Source of the DNA: Cohnella baijiui | GTDB lineage: Bacteria; Bacillota; Bacilli; Paenibacillales; Paenibacillaceae | Assembly (NCBI RefSeq): GCF_020731285.1 | Contig: NZ_JAJFOW010000023.1 | Span: forward strand, 1 to 64,000 | Reading direction: 5' to 3' | DNA length: 64,000 nucleotides | In this document: positions 1 through 8,243 of the stretch, piece by piece | How the letters are laid out: each line of letters opens with the position of its first letter | How positions within the stretch are numbered: the first letter of the stretch is position 1 | Notes under the pieces: generated by a model | Told to the model about the DNA's origin: nothing | Seen by the model: the letters and a program-made list of their open reading frames with translations, nothing else | Database searches by the model: none | Translations under genes and position numbers: made by a program

Positions 1-4
1 GAGA

Positions 5-43
5 AATGGCGGTGCAGGGATCATCTCCCCAAACACCGCCATT
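5..43. terminator. Inverted repeat, possible terminator of a gene left of the window
   Basis: The arms AATGGCGGTG (5-14) and CACCGCCATT (34-43) are perfect reverse complements around a 19-nt loop. A short T-rich tract (CGTTTTC) follows a few bases later. It could end a gene lying before position 1. Apart from this and the site at 271-284 I see no gene or clear structure in the first 353 bases. Confidence 0.45.
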
Positions 44-270
44 CCTTCGTTTTCACACGTTTAGGGATGGAGGGGAGCTGTCTGTCGCGTGAACAGACTC
101 CCATTTGAGACTCCCTCTTACACATTTCTAATAAACAACATTAGTCTCTTTAGAGATTCTCTTATGCTTTTTTCAGTGCTAATTGGATCGAGCGAAATAA
201 TATATTTCCCGGTTACGGGGTGAACTCGTTCGTGTTAAAAAAGTATAGGCAGTTATAAAAGAGTGCTATC

Positions 271-284
271 GATAAGCGCTTTCA
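271..284 (+). promoter_or_regulatory. cre-like catabolite-control site before the XylFGH-type operon
   Basis: GATAAGCGCTTTCA matches 12 of 14 positions of the Firmicute CcpA consensus TGWAARCGYTWWCA, including the central AAGCG. It lies 70 bases before the binding-protein gene and just after a TATAAA (254-259) that could be a -10 box; no convincing -35 is visible. Glucose repression of the operon is an inference. Confidence 0.45.
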
Positions 285-353
285 TGCGGTTCATGCGGTG
301 CTATAGTTGGTCATGTCACGAATCCAGACAGGACTGAAAGGGGCCGTATATCC

Positions 354-1466
354 ATGAAAAGAGGCTTCAAATCGATCGCGCTCTTGCTCGTTATCGCGCT
401 GTTCGCGGCGCTCGTCGCCGCCTGCGGCGGCAAAAACGGGGGGAGCGGCGGCAAAGTCAGCGTAGGCATCGTGCTGCCGACCAAGGACGAAGAAAGATGG
501 CTGCAGGACGAACAGCGGTTCAAGGACGCGCTCTCCGACACCAAGTATTCGACCGAGATCTTGTTCAGCCAAGGCTCCTCCGCCAAGGAAAAGGAAAACG
601 TCGAGACGCTGATCAATAAAGGCATCAAAGTTCTCATCATCTGTCCGTTCGACGGCGCGGCGGCAGGCGCTGCCGTGGAAGCCGCCAAAAAAGAAGGCAT
701 CCAAGTCATCGCCTACGACCGTCTGATCACGAATACGGATGCGGTCGACTACTACGTCACGTTCGACAGCAAAACCGTGGGCGCCAAGCAAGCCCAGTAC
801 CTCGTCGATCACGCCAAAGGCTCCGGCCAGCCCCTCTACCTCTACGCCGGCGCAGCCACCGACAACAACGCGTTCATTTTCTTCGAAGGCGCGTGGGAAG
901 TGCTGCAGCCGAAAATCGCGGACGGCACGTTCAAGATCGCCAACTCCAGCGAAGCTACCGCTCTGAAGGATTCCAAGAGCCTCACGCGCGACCAGATCAG
1001 CAAGATCATCGGCCAGGTGACGACGAACTGGGACGCGAACGAAGCCAAAAACAAAGCCCAAACGCACCTGACCGCCGCCTCGGCCGATATGAAGGGCGAC
1101 GTGGCCATCCTCGCGCCGAACGACGGCACCTCCCGCTCGATCGCCGACGTCTTCGCCTCCGACAAAGCGATCACCAGCTACGTCATTACCGGCCAAGACG
1201 CCGACAAAGCCTCCATCCAGTACATTATCGACGGCAAACAATCGATGACGGTGTTCAAGGACGTCCGCACGCTCGTCAAAGACGCCATCGGCATGGCGGT
1301 CGAGCTCCTCGACGGCAAGACGCCCGAGACGACCGGCTCGTACAACAACGGCAAGAAAGACGTCAAAGCCAAGCAAACCGACGTCATCGTCGTCGAGAAG
1401 AGCAACGTCAAGCAGGAGCTCGTCGATTCGAAGTATTACAAAGAAAGCGACTTTACGGGACTCTGA
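354..1466 (+). CDS. Sugar ABC transporter substrate-binding lipoprotein (XylF/ChvE type)
   Basis: A 370-residue periplasmic-binding-protein-type lipoprotein that captures a monosaccharide outside the cell and delivers it to the permease encoded downstream. The N-terminus is a lipoprotein signal (positive MKRG, hydrophobic core, lipobox LVAAC with the acylated Cys near residue 24) followed by a Gly/Ser-rich tether. The body reads as a type I sugar-binding fold: VSVGIVLPTKDEERW at the start, GIKVLIICPFDG and VIAYDRLITN in the middle, VIVVEKSNV near the end, as in XylF and ChvE. It is first in an operon with an ATPase and a permease. The exact sugar (xylose, arabinose, glucose or galactose) cannot be read from sequence. 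Confidence 0.9.
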   Translation: MKRGFKSIALLLVIALFAALVAACGGKNGGSGGKVSVGIVLPTKDEERWLQDEQRFKDALSDTKYSTEILFSQGSSAKEKENVETLINKGIKVLIICPFDGAAAGAAVEAAKKEGIQVIAYDRLITNTDAVDYYVTFDSKTVGAKQAQYLVDHAKGSGQPLYLYAGAATDNNAFIFFEGAWEVLQPKIADGTFKIANSSEATALKDSKSLTRDQISKIIGQVTTNWDANEAKNKAQTHLTAASADMKGDVAILAPNDGTSRSIADVFASDKAITSYVITGQDADKASIQYIIDGKQSMTVFKDVRTLVKDAIGMAVELLDGKTPETTGSYNNGKKDVKAKQTDVIVVEKSNVKQELVDSKYYKESDFTGL

Positions 1467-1492
1467 TCGCTGCGCCCATATCGATGAACGGG

Positions 1493-1518
1493 ATAGTGAT
1501 AGACTCGTCTATCACTAT
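1493..1518 (+). other. Intercistronic hairpin between binding protein and ATPase genes
   Basis: ATAGTGATAGAC (1493-1504) is followed after two bases by its exact complement GTCTATCACTAT (1507-1518). There is no T-run, so it more likely protects the binding-protein mRNA or partly attenuates read-through than ends transcription completely. Confidence 0.55.
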
Positions 1519-1560
1519 TCCGCCATTGTCAGAAGTTTGTCCGGCTAAGGAGTGCATACG

Positions 1561-3081
1561 ATGAGCGACTATCTGTTAGAAATGCATCATATCACCAAAG
1601 CGTTTCCGGGCGTCAAGGCGCTCACGGACGTCAGCTTCAAGGTGGCGCGCGGCGAGATCCATTGCCTCATCGGCGAGAACGGAGCGGGCAAGTCGACGCT
1701 GATGAAGGTGCTGAGCGGCGTTTACCCGCACGGCACGTACATGGGCGACATCGTCTTCGATGGCGCCGTGCAGTCGTTCGGGAAGATCGGCGACAGCGTC
1801 CGGGCCGGCATCGCGATCATCTATCAGGAGCTGGCGCTGTTCCCGGATCTGACCGTGTACGAGAACATCTTCGCGGGCAACGAGGTTCGGCGGGGGGCGG
1901 TCGTGGACTGGAACCGGACGATCGTCGAGGCGAAGCGCATGCTGCGGAAGGTGAAGCTGAACGTCCATCCCGACGCGCTGGTCAAAGATCTCGGGGTGGG
2001 CAAGCAGCAGCTCGTGGAGATCGCGAAGGCGCTGAGCAAGGACGTGAAGCTGCTCATTCTCGACGAACCGACGGCGGCGCTGAACGAGAACGACAGCGAA
2101 AATTTGCTGGCGCTGCTCCGCGAGCTCAAGGAGCAGGGCATCACCTGCATCATGATCTCGCACAAGCTGAAGGAAGTCATCTCCATCGCGGACAAGGCGA
2201 CCGTACTGCGCGACGGACGGACGATCTGCACGCTCGACGCGGCCAAAGGCGAGATCGTCGAGAGCGTCATCATCAAGCACATGGTCGGCCGCGAGATCGA
2301 GGATATTTATCCGAAGCGGGCAAACAAGACGTTCGGCGAGCCGATCCTGGAGGTCCGGGATTGGTCCGCGTACGATGCGCAATCGGGCCGGCATGTCGCG
2401 AAGAACGTCAATTTGCAGGTCAGAAAAGGCGAGATCGTCGGCATCGCCGGCCTGATGGGCTCCGGGCGGACGGAGCTGGCGCTCAGCCTGTTCGGCACTC
2501 CCCGTTCTTACAGGCTGCGGGGCGAGATGAGGTTGAACGGCGCGCCAGTCGCCTTCAAGCATACGAGCGACGCGATCGGGGCGGGAATCGCCTATGTGAC
2601 CGAAGACCGCAAAGGCGACGGCCTCTTCCTGATCCAGGACATCAAGAGCAACGTGACCGCCGCCAACTTGCGGGGCATCTCCGCGCGCGGGGTCATCAAC
2701 GACAACGAGGAGGTCAAGGTCGCCAACGCCTACAAAGACTCCTTGTACGTCAAGGCGCCGTCCGTGGAGCAAATCGTCGGCAACTTGAGCGGCGGCAACC
2801 AGCAAAAGGTGTCTCTCGGCAAATGGCTGTTCGTAGGACCCAAGCTGCTGATCCTCGACGAGCCGACGCGCGGCATCGACGTAGGCGCCAAGTTCGAGAT
2901 CTATACGATCATGAACCAGCTGATCGCCCAAGGCATGAGCATCATCATGATCTCCTCGGAGCTCGGCGAGGTGCTCGGGATGAGCGACCGCGTGTACGTT
3001 ATGGCGGAAGGGCGCATCAAGGGCGAACTGCAGGCCGTCGAGGCCGATCAGGAAAAAATCATGCAGCTTGCGACGCAATAG
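1561..3081 (+). CDS. Sugar ABC transporter ATP-binding protein, two NBDs (XylG/MmsA type)
   Basis: A 506-residue double ATPase that powers monosaccharide uptake with the neighbouring permease. The first half has Walker A GENGAGKST (about residues 38-46), a degenerate signature GVGKQQLVEIAKAL and Walker B LLILDEPTAAL. The second half has the degenerate P-loop GLMGSGRTE typical of this family, signature LSGGNQQKVSLGKWL and Walker B LLILDEPTRGID. I start it at ATG 1561, with AAGGA at 1547-1551; an in-frame GTG at 1552 would overlap that site. The size and asymmetric P-loops fit the CUT2 (XylG/RbsA/MglA) family. Confidence 0.95.
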   Translation: MSDYLLEMHHITKAFPGVKALTDVSFKVARGEIHCLIGENGAGKSTLMKVLSGVYPHGTYMGDIVFDGAVQSFGKIGDSVRAGIAIIYQELALFPDLTVYENIFAGNEVRRGAVVDWNRTIVEAKRMLRKVKLNVHPDALVKDLGVGKQQLVEIAKALSKDVKLLILDEPTAALNENDSENLLALLRELKEQGITCIMISHKLKEVISIADKATVLRDGRTICTLDAAKGEIVESVIIKHMVGREIEDIYPKRANKTFGEPILEVRDWSAYDAQSGRHVAKNVNLQVRKGEIVGIAGLMGSGRTELALSLFGTPRSYRLRGEMRLNGAPVAFKHTSDAIGAGIAYVTEDRKGDGLFLIQDIKSNVTAANLRGISARGVINDNEEVKVANAYKDSLYVKAPSVEQIVGNLSGGNQQKVSLGKWLFVGPKLLILDEPTRGIDVGAKFEIYTIMNQLIAQGMSIIMISSELGEVLGMSDRVYVMAEGRIKGELQAVEADQEKIMQLATQ

Positions 3082-3092
3082 GAGGCACACCG

Positions 3093-4268
3093 ATGAATTT
3101 TTTCAAGGAAGCGAAATCGCTGGTTAAAGTCAACATCCGCGAATACGGCATGTACATCGCGCTGTTCGTCATCATGCTGACGTTCTCGATCCTGACGGAC
3201 GGCCTGTTCATGTCTTCCCGCAACATCAGCAATCTGCTCGACGCGACGGGCTATACAGCCGTGCTGGCCGTCGGCATGACGCTCGTCATCGTCATCCGCC
3301 ATATCGACTTGTCGGTCGGCTTCGCGGCCGGCTTCATGGGCGCGATCGCCGCCATCCTGCTCACGCAGGGCGGCGTGCCGGTCTACCTGACCATTCCGAT
3401 CATCCTCGTGCTGGGCGTGGTTGCCGGCATGTTCAACGGCGTGCTGGTCGCCTCCATCGGCATTCCTTCGTTCGTCGCCTCGCTCGCAGGCATGCTGATC
3501 TTCCGAGGGGCGCTGCTGCGGGTGACGGAGAAGACGGGGACGATCAATATCAAGGACGAGCACTTCAACGCAATCGGCAACGGCTTCATTCCTTCGTTAG
3601 CCGACGTGGGAGGCCTGAACCTATCCTCGCTCATCCTGGGCGTCGTCGTCATCGCGCTGTACATTTACTTTGAAGTTTCCAAGCGCCGCAACAAGCTCAA
3701 TTATCAGTTCGAAGTCGTCTCCGGCCGCATCTTTGCGCTGAAGCTCGTCTTCGTGTCCGTCATCGTAGCCTACATCACCTGGATCATCGCCGGCTACAAC
3801 GGCTTTTCCTGGACGGTCATCATCATGCTGGCGGTCGTCATCGTCTATCACTTCCTGACGACCAAGACGGTGCTCGGCCGGCATATTTACGCCGTCGGCA
3901 GCAACCCGGAAGCCGCGCACCTGAGCGGGATCAACGTCAAGAAGATTACGTACTTCGTCTTCGGCTCCATGGGCATGCTGGCGGCGCTGTCGGGCATTCT
4001 GTTCACCGCCCGCCTCCAATCGGCGACGACGACAGCCGGAACGCTGTTCGAACTGGACGCGATCGCGGCGGCGTATGTCGGCGGCGTCTCCTCGGCGGGC
4101 GGCGTGGGCAAGGTCACGGGCTCCATCATCGGCGCCATCGTCATGGCCTCGCTCACGAGCGGGATGAATCTGTTGGGCGTCGGGATTTCCTACCAATACA
4201 TGATCCGCGGCGGCGTTCTCGCGGCGGCGGTCATATTCGACGTCCTGACGCGCAAGAAGAGAGGTTAA
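3093..4268 (+). CDS. Sugar ABC transporter permease (XylH/MmsB type)
   Basis: A 391-residue integral membrane protein with about ten hydrophobic segments, the single permease of a CUT2 monosaccharide importer. MTLVIVIRHIDLSVG near residue 65 is the family hallmark, and GSNPEAAHLSGINVKK before the last third is the ATPase-contacting loop. AGGAGG at 3080-3085 overlaps the stop codon of the ATPase gene and sits 7 nt before ATG 3093, so translation is probably coupled. The extended central loop (EVSKRRNKLNYQFE) and length near 390 fit XylH better than RbsC, which is about 320 residues. This is the last gene of the operon. Confidence 0.93.
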   Translation: MNFFKEAKSLVKVNIREYGMYIALFVIMLTFSILTDGLFMSSRNISNLLDATGYTAVLAVGMTLVIVIRHIDLSVGFAAGFMGAIAAILLTQGGVPVYLTIPIILVLGVVAGMFNGVLVASIGIPSFVASLAGMLIFRGALLRVTEKTGTINIKDEHFNAIGNGFIPSLADVGGLNLSSLILGVVVIALYIYFEVSKRRNKLNYQFEVVSGRIFALKLVFVSVIVAYITWIIAGYNGFSWTVIIMLAVVIVYHFLTTKTVLGRHIYAVGSNPEAAHLSGINVKKITYFVFGSMGMLAALSGILFTARLQSATTTAGTLFELDAIAAAYVGGVSSAGGVGKVTGSIIGAIVMASLTSGMNLLGVGISYQYMIRGGVLAAAVIFDVLTRKKRG

Positions 4269-4421
4269 CCCGCCATAGGCGACTTGTAGATAGTAGATTG
4301 ATTTTCCGGCTCGACCTGAATTCGGTGCTTGACCAACGGGTTAGCCTTGAACGAGCCCCCATTTTTGACCAAATAGCGTCGCTCACAACCGATAGGATTT
4401 TCGCCCCGCCATGGTCAAACG

Positions 4422-4479
4422 ACAAGCCGCTCCCGCCTCTTCCCGCACAACTCGCGCGGGGGAGGAGGGGGCGGCTTGT
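4422..4479. terminator. Long GC-rich inverted repeat after the sugar importer operon
   Basis: ACAAGCCGC (4422-4430) pairs with GCGGCTTGT (4471-4479), and the inner C-rich and G-rich stretches extend the pairing. It lies in the 320-base gap between the permease and the YcaQ-like gene, the rest of which shows no gene. There is no T-run, so terminator function is uncertain. Confidence 0.4.
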
Positions 4480-4588
4480 ATGCATCCAAAGTTCGGAACG
4501 ACGCCTATAAAAATGCTATATTAGGATCAGAAAAACCGGATGCTGCTTTTGACCCCGGTTCATGATGAACGTCATTCGGAGGTGCCCG

Positions 4589-5836
4589 ATGAAACCGATC
4601 CAAACGACGAAACGAGCGTTACGGCGCTTTTTGTTAGAAACGCAGCTGCTGCTGCCCTCTCGCGAGGAACGAGCAAGCTCCGCGGCGGAGCTGCGCGAAC
4701 GCGTGATGGATGTGATCCGGCAGTTGGAATGCGTACAGATCGACCCGGTGTCCGCCGTGCGTCCGAATCAGCATTTGGCGCTGGCGGCCCGAATTCCCGG
4801 GTACGAACCGGGGATTTTGAACGAACTATTGCGAGAACATCGGGTTTTTGAGTATTTGGCGAATGCGGCATGTATGATTCCGATCGAGCAATACCCGATT
4901 TTCGAGCCGGTCCGCCAGCGTCTGCGCGAGCGGACGCAAGCTCATCTCGACCAATTGGGGTCCGTCGCCGAGCAAGTGCTGCAACGATTGGAAAGCGAAG
5001 GGCCTCTATCCGCCAAATCGTTCGAATCGGATCAAAGGGTGCACGGGTATTGGGACAACGTCAGCGCGAAAACCAAAGCGACTTCCCATGCATTGAACTT
5101 ATTAACGGACGCCGCGCTCATCCGGATCGTCGGCAGGCAAGGGAACCAACGGCTGTTCGACGTGACCCGCCGCAGCGTTCCGGCCGGGCTGTTGGCATCC
5201 GCCGAGCGGATCGGGACGCCCGAAGCGCTGGACGCGATGATGCGGCATTACTTTCGCGCGTTCAGGGTATTCGAGCCTAGCGATCCCCGCCTCGGATGGC
5301 AGCGTCTCGCCGCCCGGGAACGGCGCGAAGCGATCGAGCGCCGGGTGGCATCCGGCGAAGTCGCGCCCGTCCAAGTCGAGGGGCTCAAATCCCTTTATTA
5401 CATCTTGTCTTCGGATCTGGAGCGGTTCTCCGTCCATCACGACGAGGACCTGGCGCGGGTCGGCCGGCCCGACGAGGAGGGACCGGTTCGTTTCCTTCCG
5501 CCGCTGGACAATTTATTGTGGAGCCGAAAAAGATTGGAGGATCTATTCGACTTCACGTATCGATGGGAGATTTACACGCCTGCGGTCAAGCGCAAGTACG
5601 GCTATTACGCGATGCCGATCTTGGCCGGCGACCGCCTCGTCGGCCGAATGGATCCGCGGCTCGACAGCAAGAAAAGACACTTGACGGTGCAATTGCTGCA
5701 ATTCGATCGGGCCACCGACTTGACGGACCGCCTTCATAAAAATGTGCTTAGCGAACTGGATTCGTTTGCCCGCATGCATGGGGCGGACACCTTTTCGGTC
5801 GAGCAATACGCTTTCGGCCAAGAGGACGACGGGTAG
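4589..5836 (+). CDS. YcaQ/AlkZ-like winged-helix DNA glycosylase
   Basis: A 415-residue member of the HTH_42 family (E. coli YcaQ, about 410 residues; Streptomyces AlkZ), DNA glycosylases that unhook interstrand crosslinks and bulky alkylated bases. The catalytic QxD-type motif is visible as VQIDPVSAV around residue 50, the variant seen in YcaQ rather than the QxQ of AlkZ. Further family features are HLALAARIPGY, HRVFEYLANAACMIP, and RFLPPLDNLLWSRKRLEDLFDF followed by YEIY-like RWEIYTP. CGGAGGTG (4577-4584) sits 4 nt before ATG 4589, which I prefer to the upstream ATG at 4562. It stands alone, so its role comes from family knowledge only. Confidence 0.85.
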   Translation: MKPIQTTKRALRRFLLETQLLLPSREERASSAAELRERVMDVIRQLECVQIDPVSAVRPNQHLALAARIPGYEPGILNELLREHRVFEYLANAACMIPIEQYPIFEPVRQRLRERTQAHLDQLGSVAEQVLQRLESEGPLSAKSFESDQRVHGYWDNVSAKTKATSHALNLLTDAALIRIVGRQGNQRLFDVTRRSVPAGLLASAERIGTPEALDAMMRHYFRAFRVFEPSDPRLGWQRLAARERREAIERRVASGEVAPVQVEGLKSLYYILSSDLERFSVHHDEDLARVGRPDEEGPVRFLPPLDNLLWSRKRLEDLFDFTYRWEIYTPAVKRKYGYYAMPILAGDRLVGRMDPRLDSKKRHLTVQLLQFDRATDLTDRLHKNVLSELDSFARMHGADTFSVEQYAFGQEDDG

Positions 5837-5837
5837 C

Positions 5838-5861
5838 AGAGGATCGGCCAACCGATCCTCT
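5838..5861. terminator. Hairpin between convergent genes
   Basis: AGAGGATCGG (5838-5847) and CCGATCCTCT (5852-5861) form a 10-bp stem with a 4-nt loop directly after the YcaQ-like stop codon and before the end of the leftward gene. The T-run is weak (TTCGTCATT). A shared bidirectional terminator is likely. Confidence 0.6.
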
Positions 5862-5867
5862 TCGTCA

Positions 5868-6227
5868 TTAATTCGCCGGCGGTCGGTTGTACCCGCGATC
5901 CCCGTACGGCTGCAGCTTCTCCAGCCACGGCTTCAGCATCATTTTCAGCTCCCAGCGCACGTCCGTCACGTCGGCCGAATCCTTCTGCTCCAGCACCTCA
6001 TATTTGAACGCGTCCGCCCCCTGCGTTTTCCAGTCCTGCTGCAGCCCGGCATTCGCAAACCTCCCCATATCCAATTGCGCTTGGATCGTCGTCCATTTGT
6101 TTTTGAGATTCGGATAGCTATCGAGAAAGATTTTGCCGTTATGCCGATTGGTGATTTGAATGACGCCCATGAACGTCTTGATCTCTTTGTACGCTTCGAT
6201 CAGGTCCTTGCGTCTTTGCTTGTCCAT
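5868..6227 (-). CDS. GIY-YIG-nuclease-family-like small protein
   Basis: A 119-residue protein that I recognise as the small Bacillales protein usually labelled GIY-YIG nuclease family. Typical stretches are MGVIQITNRHNGKIFLDSYPN near residues 20-40, the KNKW turn, LQQDWKTQGADAF, and a C-terminal WELKMMLKPWLEKLQPYGDRGYN. A strong GAGGAGG lies 7-9 nt before the ATG. The classical GIY and YIG tripeptides are replaced by MGVIQI and KIFLDS, so nuclease activity is doubtful and the cellular role is unknown. It is a single gene, convergent with the glycosylase. Confidence 0.7.
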   Translation of the reverse strand: MDKQRRKDLIEAYKEIKTFMGVIQITNRHNGKIFLDSYPNLKNKWTTIQAQLDMGRFANAGLQQDWKTQGADAFKYEVLEQKDSADVTDVRWELKMMLKPWLEKLQPYGDRGYNRPPAN

Positions 6228-6372
6228 GCGGTCTCGCTCCTCCTCTTCGTGCCGCCGAGATGCACCCTTTATAAATTACTCATTTACTAAATTACTGATG
6301 ATGATACCGACTTGCAGATCCGATGTCAATGGCGGTACGGAACGGGAAGTCCGATCCCGGACCGTCAACAGG

Positions 6373-6428
6373 TGTATATCGAATGTAAAAGCTTGTATAT
6401 GGCTGGCTTTGAATCCGCTTTATATACT
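6373..6428 (+). promoter_or_regulatory. Promoter of importer module A with candidate YesN-type activator site
   Basis: TGTATATCGAATGTAA (6373-6388) lies exactly 50 nt before a -10 box TATACT (6423-6428). The -35 region (6400-6405, TGGCTG) is poor, as expected of an activator-dependent promoter. A second TGTATAT begins 21 nt after the first (6394), roughly two helical turns, as in AraC-family direct repeats. The same 16-nt motif, 14 of 16 identical and at the same 50-nt distance, recurs at 13597. Confidence 0.6.
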
Positions 6429-6489
6429 GGAGAAGTGATAGGAAGCCCGCGCGCAGCCTCCTGCATCAAACCGTATATGGAGGGGTTCC

Positions 6490-8160
6490 ATGAGTAGGAA
6501 AGTCAAAGGCGTTCTGGCCGCAGCTTTGATCGCCGGCCTCGTCGCAGCTACCGCTTGCAGCAAGACGGACAACGGCGTTTCGCCTTCCGCCGCTTCGAAG
6601 GGTTCAGAACCATCCGCATCGTCTTCTGCATCGCCGGGCACGGATACGAGCCAGGTGCTCGAAATTTCGACCGTGCGGGCCAGCGATCCGTATCTGAAGT
6701 TCGATCCGGGCGAATCGTTCGACAAAAACGCGGTATACGACGCATACGAGAAAGACGTGGGCGTCAAAATCACGAACAAATGGATCGCCGACATCAGCCA
6801 GTTCCCGGAAAAGCTCAAGATGGCGATCGCCTCCAACGACCTCCCGGACTTTTTTCCGGTCGACGCCTCCCAGCTTCAACAGCTGATCGAAGCGGACATG
6901 ATCATGGATCTGACCGACGTCTACGACAAAAACGCGAACGAATACACGAAAAAGTTTATGACGATGGACGGCGGCCTTCAGATGAAGACGGCGACGTTCG
7001 ACGGCAAGCTGATGGCGATCCCGCAGACGGGCAACCCGTACGGCTCTCAATTTCTCTGGGTGCGCAAGGACTGGCTTCAAAAGCTGAACCTGCCGGAGCC
7101 CAAAACGATGCAGGACGTCCTGACGATCGCAGAAGCGTTCAAGACCAAGGATCCCGGCGGCACCGGCAAGTCGTACGGTCTCGTCATGAACAAAAACCTG
7201 TACGACGGCGCGACCGGCGTTACCGGGTTCATGAACGGCTATCACGCCTATGCGGACATCTGGATCGACGACGGCACCGGCAAGCTGGCATACGGGGATA
7301 TCCAGCCCCAGATGAAGCAGGCGCTTCAGGCGCTGCAAGACCTGTTCAAGAAAGGACTCATCGACCCGGAATTCGCGGTCAAAGATACGAACAAAGCGTC
7401 GGAGCTGCTGTACGGCGACAAGGCCGGCCTCGTCTACGGCGCGGAGTGGTCCCCCGCCCAGCTCGTCAACGGCGCGGTTAAGGACGGCAAAGTCGTGCAG
7501 GACTGGGCCGTGTACCCGCTGCCTTCGGCGGACGGCGAACCGGCCAAGTCGCAAATCGGCATCGGCGTAGGCACCTATTACGTCGTCTCCAAGCATGCCA
7601 AGCATCCCGAAGCCGTCATCCGGCTGCTGAACCAGTTCATCGAAGCGGACAACAACCAGACGGAGGAAAACAAAGTCTACGAGTTCGGCAAAGACCGCGT
7701 AGAGAAATCCAGCAACTACTGGCTGCTCAATCCGCTCACCGCTTACAACCAAACGAGCACGAACGGCGACGTTCTGCCCGGCGCGATCGCGAACCGCGAT
7801 CCGAGCGGACTGAAGACGAAGGACCAGAAGACGCGGTACGGCCGCGCGATGAAGTACGTGGACGGAGACGTCAGCATGTGGTGGGAATATTTGATCTCCG
7901 GCCCGAACGGCGCCGTCTCCCTGTACCCGGACATCAAGAAAAACAACCTGTTCATGCAGAACAAGTTTTACGGGGCGCCGACGCCGACGATGGTCGAGAA
8001 AAACGCGATCCTGCTCAAGAAGCGGGACGAGGTGTTTATCAAGATCATCATGAACCAGGCGCCGGTCGACGAGTTCGACAAATTCGTCTCCGACTGGAAG
8101 AAGCTCGGGGGAGACCAGATCACGCAGGAAGTGAACGACTGGTACGCCAAGGTGAAATAA
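6490..8160 (+). CDS. Extracellular solute-binding lipoprotein (family 1, LipO/LplA-like)
   Basis: A 556-residue carbohydrate-binding lipoprotein of the long LplA/LipO subgroup that serves CUT1 oligosaccharide importers. The signal ends in a lipobox AATAC with Cys at about residue 23, followed by a Ser/Ala-rich linker. Hallmarks are LKMAIASNDLPDFFPVD, QFLWVRKDWLQKLNLPEP, GLVYGAEWSPAQL, and the conserved end WKKLGGDQITQEVNDWYAKVK shared with the binding protein ending at 61083. GGAGGGG lies about 7 nt upstream. It is first in an operon with two permeases and then a YesM/YesN pair, so it probably feeds a sugar-responsive module. The ligand is unknown. Confidence 0.92.
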   Translation: MSRKVKGVLAAALIAGLVAATACSKTDNGVSPSAASKGSEPSASSSASPGTDTSQVLEISTVRASDPYLKFDPGESFDKNAVYDAYEKDVGVKITNKWIADISQFPEKLKMAIASNDLPDFFPVDASQLQQLIEADMIMDLTDVYDKNANEYTKKFMTMDGGLQMKTATFDGKLMAIPQTGNPYGSQFLWVRKDWLQKLNLPEPKTMQDVLTIAEAFKTKDPGGTGKSYGLVMNKNLYDGATGVTGFMNGYHAYADIWIDDGTGKLAYGDIQPQMKQALQALQDLFKKGLIDPEFAVKDTNKASELLYGDKAGLVYGAEWSPAQLVNGAVKDGKVVQDWAVYPLPSADGEPAKSQIGIGVGTYYVVSKHAKHPEAVIRLLNQFIEADNNQTEENKVYEFGKDRVEKSSNYWLLNPLTAYNQTSTNGDVLPGAIANRDPSGLKTKDQKTRYGRAMKYVDGDVSMWWEYLISGPNGAVSLYPDIKKNNLFMQNKFYGAPTPTMVEKNAILLKKRDEVFIKIIMNQAPVDEFDKFVSDWKKLGGDQITQEVNDWYAKVK

Positions 8161-8170
8161 GGGTCGGTCG

Positions 8171-8206
8171 CGGACCGGAGAGGGCCGCCAGTCCGGCTCC
8201 GGTCCG
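8171..8206 (+). other. Intercistronic hairpin after binding-protein gene
   Basis: CGGACCGGAG (8171-8180) pairs perfectly with CTCCGGTCCG (8197-8206) in the 83-nt gap before the permeases. The arms are GC-rich and no T-run follows. It is placed to stabilise the abundant binding-protein message and lower distal expression. Confidence 0.6.
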
Positions 8207-8243
8207 TCCGCTCCCTTTAGAAAAGCGGGGCAGGTGATGCGAA

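Noticed and set aside
1662..4268. Apparent 868-residue fusion frame covering ATPase and permease
   Set aside because: Its first two thirds is an out-of-frame, Arg/Gly-rich shadow of the ATPase gene; only the part from ATG 3093 is the real permease.
4298..4510. 70-codon plus-strand frame between the sugar importer and the glycosylase gene
   Set aside because: No ribosome site and no known motif, and its end runs through the inverted repeat at 4422-4479.
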